The notes below the pieces were generated by a model. That model was not told the origin of the DNA, ran no database searches, and worked only from the letters and a program-made list of their open reading frames with translations. Below, piece after piece: positions 1 to 5,756 of a stretch of 12,618 nucleotides of DNA. Source of the stretch: Frankiaceae bacterium (GTDB lineage Bacteria; Actinomycetota; Actinomycetes; JAVEEJ01); NCBI GenBank assembly GCA_030840515.1, contig JAVEEJ010000139.1, positions 1 through 12,618 of the forward strand, read 5' to 3'. How positions within the stretch are numbered: the first letter of the stretch is position 1; the number at the start of each line of letters is the position of its first letter. A program made the position numbers and the translations under genes.

Positions 1-653
1 CCGCGCTCCTCCCAGTAACCGGGCTCGACGCCCGCCGTCAGCTCGATCCCGGAGAGCCACTTGGTGCTCTTGTAGCCGTACATCGAGGCGACGTACATCC
101 GGACGGGCCCGCCGTGCGCGTGGGTCACGGGCTTGCCGAGCATCTGGAGGGCCACGAGTACGTCGGACGCGCGGGCCTGCTCCAGCGTCAGGCTCTCGGT
201 GTAGGCGCCGTCGAAGGACCGGAAGCGCAGCGCTTTCGCGGCAGGCAACGGCTCGGCGAGGTCGAGGATGTGCGAGAGCCGCACACCGACCCAGTGCACC
301 TGCTCCACCCGCCAGCCCGTGACGCACTGGAAGTCGCGCACAAGCGTCGTCTGCGGCATCGCCTGCAGGTCCGAGAGTCGATGCGTCGCCGGGTTGCCGA
401 CCAGGCCGGAGATGTCGAGCGTGTACGTCGAGGCGTCGCGTTGAGGGACGCTGTGGGTCACCGAGTAGAAGCGGAACCCGTTCCCCCGCGGCAGCTGCGA
501 GACGAGCCCCGTCGGGTCGGCGCTCTCCACGCCGGAGAGCGCATTGGTCAGCGCGTCCTGCACGCGTCGACCGGCGACGATGCCCGCGGCTCCAGCAGCG
601 ATGAGCCCGAGCACGACCCGGCGGCCGACTGCAGCGCCCTCGTCGTCCTCCAC
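1..653 (-). CDS. Tat-type molybdopterin-dependent oxidoreductase, sulfite oxidase/YedY-like (3' end cut by window)
   Basis: About 217 codons are visible; the stop lies beyond the left edge, and family length suggests only the last few residues are missing. Near the N-terminus a twin-arginine pair (R11-R12, in GRRVVLGL) is followed by a hydrophobic stretch to about residue 28, which looks like a Tat signal or membrane anchor, so the enzyme probably acts outside the cytoplasm. The Mo-binding core is recognisable: DFQCVTGW around residues 107-114, with C110 the expected molybdenum-ligating cysteine, then HAHGGPVRMYV and YGYKSTKWL, all typical of the sulfite oxidase/MsrP superfamily. The substrate cannot be told. 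The GTG at 651-653 is the only sensible in-frame start after the murA stop (53 bases away), but it has no clear ribosome binding site. The same strand and short gap suggest cotranscription with murA. Family confidence is high, start and substrate low. Confidence 0.85.
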   Translation of the reverse strand, partial: MEDDEGAAVGRRVVLGLIAAGAAGIVAGRRVQDALTNALSGVESADPTGLVSQLPRGNGFRFYSVTHSVPQRDASTYTLDISGLVGNPATHRLSDLQAMPQTTLVRDFQCVTGWRVEQVHWVGVRLSHILDLAEPLPAAKALRFRSFDGAYTESLTLEQARASDVLVALQMLGKPVTHAHGGPVRMYVASMYGYKSTKWLSGIELTAGVEPGYWEER

Positions 654-706
654 GCCGTCACGGTACGTCGGCGGGCGCGCGCCTGCTCGCTGACCTGGTG
701 GCTGGG

Positions 707-1987
707 CTAGTAGGAGGCTTCCGGTTCGGGCTCGCGCACGATGTCTGCCCCGAGCCCGCGCAAGGTGGTGGCGAGGTCGGGGTAGCCACGGTCGATGTGG
801 TGGATCTCGCTCACCGTGGTCACGCCCTCAGCCACCAGACCCGCGAGCACGAGACCGGCGCCGGCCCGCACGTCCGTGGCCCGGACCGGGGCACCACTGA
901 GGAGCGGCTTGCCGCGTACGACGGCATGGTGCCCGTCCGTGCGCACCTCGGCACCCAGCCGGACCAGCTCGTGCACGAAGGCGAAGCGCCCGTCGAACAG
1001 GTTCTCGGTGATCATCGCGGTTCCGTCGGCCACTGCGTTGAGCGCCAGGGCGAACGGCTGCATGTCGGTCGCGAAGCCAGGGAAGGGGAGCGTCACGACG
1101 TCGACCGCCGAGGGACGGCGGTCGATGGACACCCGGAACCAGTCGTCTCCCCCATCTACCTCAGCGCCTGCCTGCGCCAGCTTGTCGAGCGCGATGTCGA
1201 TGTGCTGCGTCACGGCGCCGCGGACTTCGACGTCTCCCTGGGTCATCGCGGCCGCGAAGGCGAACGTCCCCGCGATGATGCGGTCCCCGACGGTGGTGTG
1301 AGCGGCCGGGGAGAGTCGGTCGACTCCCTGCACCTCGAGGGTCGACGTGCCGACCCCGCCGAGCTTGGCCCCCATCGACTCGAGCAGATGGCACAGGTCC
1401 ACGATCTCGGGTTCGCGCGCAGCGTTGTCGATGATCGTGGTGCCGTGCGCCAGGACGGCCGCCATGAGCAGGTTCTCGGTCGCTCCCACGCTCGGGAAGT
1501 CGAGCCAGACCTGTCCCCCGTGCAGCCCCTGCGGCGCCCGCGCGATGAGGAAGCCGTGCTCGCTCTCGATCTCCGCGCCCAGCCGCTTGAGCCCCTCGAC
1601 GTGAAGGTCGAGCCCGCGTGACCCGATCGCGTCACCACCAGGCAGCGCCACGCTGACCTCTCCGCAGCGCGCGAGCAGAGGACCGAGCACGCAGATGCTC
1701 GCCCGCATGCGGCGCACGAGGTCATAGTCCGCCTCGTGACCGGGTGCCTCGGGCACCGTGATGCTGAGCTGGTCGTCCGCGTGGTCCACCGTGCAGCCGA
1801 GCCGCCGCAGCAGCTCGGCCATGATCTCCACGTCCAGGATCGACGGCACCCGGCTGAGCTGGGTGGTGCCTTCGGCGAGCAGCGCGGCAGCCATCAGCTT
1901 CAGCACGCTGTTCTTCGCCCCGGGCACACTGACCGAACCCGACAGCCGGGCTCCGCCGACGACTCTGAAGCGCTCCACGCCGGACAT
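707..1987 (-). CDS. murA: UDP-N-acetylglucosamine 1-carboxyvinyltransferase MurA, Asp-type (fosfomycin-insensitive form)
   Basis: This enzyme transfers enolpyruvate from phosphoenolpyruvate to UDP-GlcNAc, the first committed step of peptidoglycan synthesis, in the cytoplasm. The 426-residue length fits the family. The N-terminal GAKNSVLK (K25-N26 equals the substrate-binding Lys-Asn pair of E. coli MurA) and the active-site loop ALPGGDAIGSRGLDLH are clear. The loop residue that is Cys115 in E. coli, the target of fosfomycin, is Asp119 here (codon at 1631-1633), as in M. tuberculosis. The rest shows the repeated inside-out alpha/beta barrel units, for example FPGFATDMQP and ENLFDGRFAFVHEL. The ATG at 1985-1987 leaves only 15 bases to the divergent adenosyltransferase gene, so the murA promoter must lie partly inside that gene. 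The molybdoenzyme gene follows on the same strand. Identity is essentially certain. Confidence 0.98.
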   Translation of the reverse strand: MSGVERFRVVGGARLSGSVSVPGAKNSVLKLMAAALLAEGTTQLSRVPSILDVEIMAELLRRLGCTVDHADDQLSITVPEAPGHEADYDLVRRMRASICVLGPLLARCGEVSVALPGGDAIGSRGLDLHVEGLKRLGAEIESEHGFLIARAPQGLHGGQVWLDFPSVGATENLLMAAVLAHGTTIIDNAAREPEIVDLCHLLESMGAKLGGVGTSTLEVQGVDRLSPAAHTTVGDRIIAGTFAFAAAMTQGDVEVRGAVTQHIDIALDKLAQAGAEVDGGDDWFRVSIDRRPSAVDVVTLPFPGFATDMQPFALALNAVADGTAMITENLFDGRFAFVHELVRLGAEVRTDGHHAVVRGKPLLSGAPVRATDVRAGAGLVLAGLVAEGVTTVSEIHHIDRGYPDLATTLRGLGADIVREPEPEASY

Positions 1988-1989
1988 CG

Positions 1990-1995
1990 TAGGGT
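1990..1995 (+). promoter_or_regulatory. Candidate -10 element for leaderless transcription of the adenosyltransferase gene
   Basis: TAGGGT fits the loose actinobacterial -10 pattern TANNNT and ends 7 bases before the ATG at 2003-2005, which is the spacing expected if transcription starts at the A of the start codon. The whole divergent gap is 15 bases, so a leadered transcript is hardly possible unless its promoter sits inside murA. No good -35 is seen; CTGAAG at 1965-1970 is weak and 19 bases away. This is inference from spacing. Confidence 0.4.
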
Positions 1996-2002
1996 TCGGG
2001 CC

Positions 2003-2596
2003 ATGACCGACGACCAGCCCGTGACAAGCGTTGTGCTGTCGCGGATCTACACCAAGACCGGCGACGACGGCACAACCGCGCTCGGGGATATGAGCCGGAC
2101 GTCGAAGACAGACTCGCGACTTGCGGCCTACGCCGACGTCGATGAGGCGAACTCCTCGATCGGCGTCGCGATCGCGCTGGGGGCGCTGTCACCTGAGCTC
2201 AACACGCTGCTCATCAGCATCCAGAACGACCTGTTCGACGTCGGCGCGGACCTGTGCACGCCGGTGGCGGAGGACCCGCCCTACCCGCCGCTTCGCGTCA
2301 CGGACGCCTACGTGGAGCGGCTCGAGGCGGCCTGCGACGCGCACAACGAAAAGCTCGAGAAGCTTCGGTCCTTCGTGCTCCCAGGGGGTACGCCGGGCGC
2401 GGCCCTGCTGCATGTGTCCCGCACCGTGGTACGGCGGGCGGAGCGCACCACGTGGCTCGCGCTCGAGGCCTACGGCGAGACCATGAACCCGCTGACCGCG
2501 CGCTACCTCAACCGGCTCTCCGATCTGCTGTTCATCCTGGCCAGGGTGGCGAACGTCGACGCCGGCGGGGACGTGCTCTGGAAGCCCGGCGGCTGA
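2003..2596 (+). CDS. PduO-type cob(I)yrinic acid a,c-diamide / cob(I)alamin adenosyltransferase
   Basis: The 197-residue product matches the PduO-type ATP:corrinoid adenosyltransferase family, which moves the 5'-deoxyadenosyl group of ATP to Co(I) corrinoid to make adenosylcobalamin. The N-terminal ATP-binding motif is RIYTKTGDDGTTAL (residues 14-27). The conserved helices follow: DEANSSIG (48-55), QNDLFDVGADL (74-84), RRAER (144-148) and NRLSDLLF (170-177). The family acts as a cytosolic trimer. In M. tuberculosis, as I recall, the same type of gene (Rv1314c) lies divergent from murA, which supports both the assignment and the actinobacterial origin. The ATG at 2003 is chosen because the protein then begins just before the conserved core; upstream in-frame sequence lies inside murA. 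The next gene starts one base after the stop. The name pduO or cobO varies, so no symbol is given. Confidence 0.95.
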   Translation: MTDDQPVTSVVLSRIYTKTGDDGTTALGDMSRTSKTDSRLAAYADVDEANSSIGVAIALGALSPELNTLLISIQNDLFDVGADLCTPVAEDPPYPPLRVTDAYVERLEAACDAHNEKLEKLRSFVLPGGTPGAALLHVSRTVVRRAERTTWLALEAYGETMNPLTARYLNRLSDLLFILARVANVDAGGDVLWKPGG

Positions 2597-2597
2597 G

Positions 2598-2966
2598 GTG
2601 GACCCCTCCGGGCTGGAGGCACTGCTGGACGACTACGTCGCGCGCTTCAACGAAGGCGTCGAGTCCGCTGACTTCGCCGGCATGCTGGAGATGCTCGACG
2701 AGGACGCTGAGCTGCGGTTCTCGGGAATCCCCATTGGGCCGTTCGTCGGGCGTGACGCCATCCGCCGCGCCTACCGCGCCGGGCCTCCGGACGACGGCAT
2801 TCGCCTCGTCTCGGTCCAGACCAACAGCTCGGCCGAAGGCGACAACGACGAGGTGGTCGGCGAGTACGCCTGGCTGCGTCGCCCCACCAGCACAGCGGGC
2901 CTGATCACGCTCGAGGTCACCGACGGCGTCATCACCTGCGTGGACATCGCCTACTACAGCGACTGA
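2598..2966 (+). CDS. NTF2-like (SnoaL/ketosteroid-isomerase fold) small protein, function unknown
   Basis: A 122-residue protein whose pattern fits the NTF2-like superfamily: an amphipathic N-terminal helix (LEALLDDYVARFNEG), then DFAGMLEMLDEDAELRF, then FVGRDAIRRAYRAGPPDDGI, then a beta-rich C-terminal half with VVGEYAWL and GLITLEVTDGVITCVDI. The motif 'F.G...I...Y' is common in SnoaL-like and steroid-isomerase-like proteins. There is no signal peptide or membrane segment. The GTG at 2598-2600 follows the adenosyltransferase TGA by a single base, so the two are very likely cotranscribed and translationally coupled. NTF2-like folds serve as enzymes, binding proteins or scaffolds, so the fold gives no substrate. 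A link to cobalamin is only a neighbour inference. It ends 27 bases from the end of convergent atpC. Confidence 0.82.
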   Translation: MDPSGLEALLDDYVARFNEGVESADFAGMLEMLDEDAELRFSGIPIGPFVGRDAIRRAYRAGPPDDGIRLVSVQTNSSAEGDNDEVVGEYAWLRRPTSTAGLITLEVTDGVITCVDIAYYSD

Positions 2967-2993
2967 GCCGCACGATGGCGCGCCGAGGCTGCG

Positions 2994-3386
2994 TCAGACC
3001 GCTTGGCCAGCAGCGCGCAGCCGCGCCGTGGCGCGCAGCACCCGCGCCTGCCCCTCGTCGCTGTCCTGGTCGCCCTGCGCCTCGTCGAGCTGGCGCTGGG
3101 CGCGAGCGACGTCGATCTCCGACTCGAGCTCGGCCAGCTCGGCCAGGATCTGGACGCCCTCATTCGTGACGGACAGGAATCCGCCGTGCACGGCGACCTT
3201 GGTCTCCGCGCCGCCCTCTTCCATGAGCCGGACGATGCCGCCCTCCGCGAGCGCACCGAGCAGGGGCACGTGTCCGGCCAGGATGCCGATCTCGCCGTCC
3301 GTGGTGCGGGCGAGGACCATCTCGACATCGCCCGACCACACCTCGCGGTCCACGGCGACGATCTCGACGCTGACGAGGTTGGCCAT
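2994..3386 (-). CDS. atpC: ATP synthase F1 epsilon subunit
   Basis: Epsilon is part of the central rotor stalk and couples gamma to the c-ring; its C-terminal helices often restrain ATP hydrolysis. The 130-residue protein has the N-terminal beta sandwich (residues 1 to about 85) with the family hallmarks EIVAVDREVWSGD, TTDGEIGILAGHVPLLGAL and VAVHGGFLSVTNEGVQILAELAE. A charged helical C-terminus runs from about 88 to 128 and is rich in Glu, Asp, Arg and Gln. The ATG at 3384-3386 shares one base with the atpD stop (TGATG). The AAGGAG ribosome binding sequence and the start codon lie in a predicted hairpin (see the 3381-3407 entry). It is the last gene of the operon; no terminator is visible in the 27 bases after it. 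Confidence 0.97.
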   Translation of the reverse strand: MANLVSVEIVAVDREVWSGDVEMVLARTTDGEIGILAGHVPLLGALAEGGIVRLMEEGGAETKVAVHGGFLSVTNEGVQILAELAELESEIDVARAQRQLDEAQGDQDSDEGQARVLRATARLRAAGQAV

Positions 3387-3407
3387 CAGGAGCCGAGCTC
3401 CTTGGCC
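3381..3407 (-). promoter_or_regulatory. Predicted hairpin enclosing the atpC ribosome binding site and start codon
   Basis: Reading the minus strand, GGCCA (3407-3403) and AGGAGC (3402-3397) pair with GCTCCT (3393-3388) and TGGCC (3385-3381) around a TCG loop, with two bases (GA) bulged on the 3' side. The stem therefore has 11 base pairs. It contains the atpC Shine-Dalgarno AGGAG in its 5' arm and most of the ATG in its 3' arm. A ribosome finishing atpD would melt it, so it may make epsilon translation depend on beta translation. There is no following T-run, so it is not an intrinsic terminator. Confidence 0.5.
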
Positions 3408-4849
3408 TTGCGCTCGACGTCCTCGACCCCGCCGGCGGAGAAGAACGCCTGCTCAGGAAGGTGGTCGTACTCGCCCTCCGACAGCGCGCGGAACGAGGCG
3501 ATGGTCTCGTCGAGGGGCACGAACGAGCCCTCCTGGCCGGTGAACTGCTTGGCCACGAAGAAGTTCTGGCCGAGGAAGCGCTGGATGCGGCGGGCCCGCC
3601 CCACCAGGATCTTGTCCTCTTCGGAGAGCTCGTCGATGCCGAGGATGGCGATGATGTCCTGCAGCTCCTTGTAGCGCTGCAGGATGTTCTTCACGCGCTG
3701 CGCGACCTGGTAGTGCTCGTCACCGACGTAGCGCGGGTCGAGGATCCGGCTGTTGGAGTCGAGCGGGTCCACAGCCGGGTAGATGCCCAGCTCCGAGATA
3801 GGCCGCGAGAGAACCGTCGTCGCGTCCAGGTGCGCGAACGTGGTGTGCGGCGCCGGGTCGGTGATGTCGTCGGCGGGCACGTAGATCGCCTGGATCGAGG
3901 TGATCGAGTGCCCGCGGGTCGAGGTGATGCGCTCCTGGAGCTGGCCCATCTCATCCGCCAGCGTGGGCTGGTAGCCCACTGCGGACGGCATGCGGCCGAG
4001 GAGGGTCGAGACCTCGGAACCGGCCTGGGTGAACCGGAAGATGTTGTCGATGAACAGCAGCACGTCCTGCTTCTGCACGTCGCGGAAGTACTCGGCCATC
4101 GTGAGGGCGGCGAGGGCGACCCGGAGACGGGTGCCCGGCGGCTCGTCCATCTGCCCGAATACGAGCGCCGTCTTGTCGATGACGCCTGACTCGGTCATCT
4201 CGAGGAACAGGTCGTTGCCCTCACGGGTGCGCTCGCCGACGCCGGCGAACACCGAGACGCCACCGAAGTTCTCGGCGACCCGGTAGATCATCTCCTGGAT
4301 GACGACGGTCTTGCCAACGCCCGCGCCACCGAACAGACCGATCTTGCCGCCGGACACATAGGGCGTGAGCAGGTCGATGACCTTGATGCCGGTGACGAAC
4401 ATCTCGGTCTTGCTCTCGAGCTGGTCGAAGGGCGGCGCCTGGCGGTGGATCGGCCAGCGCTCCGCGATGTCCAGCGAGGACGTGGGCACGTCCATCGACT
4501 CGCCGAGGGCGTTGAAGACGTGGCCCTTGGTCACGTCGCCGACCGGGACCGAGATCGGCGCGCCGGTGTCGGTCACGGCCTGACCACGGACCAGGCCATC
4601 GGTGGGCTGCATCGAGATCGCCCGGATCATGTTGTCGCCGATGTGCTGCGCGACCTCGAGCGTGAGCATCGTGGTCTCGTCGCCCAGGGTGCGGTCGACA
4701 TGCAGCGCGTTCTCCAGCTCAGGCATCGTGTCGGGAGAGAACTCCACGTCGACGACCGGGCCGATCACACGGACCACGCGTCCGGTGGTGGCGCCGGCCT
4801 TCGAGGAGGCAGGCGATTCTGAAGTGGCAGAGGCTGTGGTGGCTGTCAT
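3386..4849 (-). CDS. atpD: ATP synthase F1 beta subunit (catalytic)
   Basis: Beta carries the catalytic nucleotide sites of F1. The 487-residue protein has the Walker A loop GGAGVGKT (174-181, K180), the catalytic glutamate in GERTREGNDL (E206), Walker B LLFIDNIFRF (D268) and the DELSEED sequence (406-412) that contacts gamma. About 20 poorly conserved Ala/Ser/Thr-rich residues precede the conserved GRVVRVIGPVVDVEF, a short N-terminal extension also seen in mycobacterial beta. The open frame continues upstream, but the ATG at 4847-4849 is chosen: it overlaps the atpG stop as ATGA, has GGGAG about 9 bases upstream, and gives the expected length. The stop shares one base with the atpC start. 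Nothing is missing, and the enzyme should be active. Confidence 0.98.
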   Translation of the reverse strand: MTATTASATSESPASSKAGATTGRVVRVIGPVVDVEFSPDTMPELENALHVDRTLGDETTMLTLEVAQHIGDNMIRAISMQPTDGLVRGQAVTDTGAPISVPVGDVTKGHVFNALGESMDVPTSSLDIAERWPIHRQAPPFDQLESKTEMFVTGIKVIDLLTPYVSGGKIGLFGGAGVGKTVVIQEMIYRVAENFGGVSVFAGVGERTREGNDLFLEMTESGVIDKTALVFGQMDEPPGTRLRVALAALTMAEYFRDVQKQDVLLFIDNIFRFTQAGSEVSTLLGRMPSAVGYQPTLADEMGQLQERITSTRGHSITSIQAIYVPADDITDPAPHTTFAHLDATTVLSRPISELGIYPAVDPLDSNSRILDPRYVGDEHYQVAQRVKNILQRYKELQDIIAILGIDELSEEDKILVGRARRIQRFLGQNFFVAKQFTGQEGSFVPLDETIASFRALSEGEYDHLPEQAFFSAGGVEDVERKAKELGS

Positions 4850-5754
4850 CGCTTGTCGCTCCCGTTTGCGGCGAGGGCATCCGCCCCGCCGACGATCTCG
4901 GAGATCTCTTGAGTGATCTCTGCCTGGCGTGCCTGGTTGGCCAGGCGGGTGAGGGTCTTCACGAGCTCTTCCGCGTTGTCGCTCGCGGACTTCATGGCGC
5001 GCCGGCGCGAGGCCGACTCCGAGGCCGCCGACTGCAGCAGCGCGGCGTAGATGCGGCTCTCGACGTAGCGCGGCAGCAGGGCGTCGAGCACACCCTCCGC
5101 CGAGGGCTCGAACTCGTAGAGGGGCAGCGGCCCGTCCGGCGCCGGCTCGTCGGTCTCCTCGACAACGAGCGGCAGGATCCGGCGCGCGGTCGCGCGCTGC
5201 GTGAGGGCGCTGACGTACTCGGTGTAGACGATGTGGATCTCGTCGACCCCGCCTTCGTCGGCCGGCGCGAGGAACGCCTCGATCAGCGCATCGGCGGCCG
5301 TCTTCGCATCCGGGTAGGTCGGCTGCTCGGAGAAGCCGCTCCACGAGGCCGCGACCTCGCGGCCACGGAACTTGTAGTAGCCGATCGACTTGCGGCCGAT
5401 CAGGAAGGGCACTGGCTCCTTGCCCTCGGACCGAAGGAGCGCAGCGAGCTCCTCCCCCGCCCGCAGGGCGTTCGCGTTGTATGCGCCCGCCAGCCCGCGG
5501 TCGGAGGTGATGATCAGCATCGCCGCCCGGGTCGCGTTCTCGTGGGTCGTCGTCAGTGGGTGGTCACTGCTCGACTGGCTAGCCACCGCCGAGACCGCGC
5601 GCGTGATCGCGTCGGCATAGGGCTGGGCGGCAGCAACGCGCTGCTGCGCCTTGACGATCCGCGACGCGGCGATGAGCTCCATCGCTCGCGTGATTTTCTT
5701 CGTCGACTGCACCGACCGGATCCGGCGGCGGTAGACGCGAAGCTGGGCACCCAT
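4846..5754 (-). CDS. atpG: ATP synthase F1 gamma subunit
   Basis: Gamma is the rotating shaft inside the alpha3beta3 hexamer. The 302-residue product begins with the conserved helix GAQLRVYRRRIRSVQSTKKITRAMELIAASRI and ends with the matching C-terminal helix containing SASDNAEELVKTLTRLANQARQ and ITQEISEIVGGADAL. The central domain shows SDRGLAGAYNANALR (a near-invariant signature) and EIHIVYTEYVSALTQ. An acidic, Pro-rich loop (about residues 200-220) is variable in the family. The start ATG at 5752-5754 is two bases after the atpA stop, and the end overlaps atpD by four bases (ATGA), so alpha, gamma and beta are probably made in a coupled way. Confidence 0.98.
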   Translation of the reverse strand: MGAQLRVYRRRIRSVQSTKKITRAMELIAASRIVKAQQRVAAAQPYADAITRAVSAVASQSSSDHPLTTTHENATRAAMLIITSDRGLAGAYNANALRAGEELAALLRSEGKEPVPFLIGRKSIGYYKFRGREVAASWSGFSEQPTYPDAKTAADALIEAFLAPADEGGVDEIHIVYTEYVSALTQRATARRILPLVVEETDEPAPDGPLPLYEFEPSAEGVLDALLPRYVESRIYAALLQSAASESASRRRAMKSASDNAEELVKTLTRLANQARQAEITQEISEIVGGADALAANGSDKR

Positions 5755-5756
5755 GG

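Noticed and set aside
2976..2983. Palindrome GGCGCGCC between atpC and the NTF2-like gene as a terminator or protein site
   Set aside because: Eight-base GC palindromes are expected by chance at this base composition, and the self-complementary sequence leaves no loop and has no T-run.
4850..5344. Upstream in-frame extension of atpD inside atpG
   Set aside because: The frame is open but the sequence is an Arg/Ala-rich out-of-frame reading of the gamma gene. The ATG at 4847-4849, with its ATGA overlap and family-length product, is the true start.
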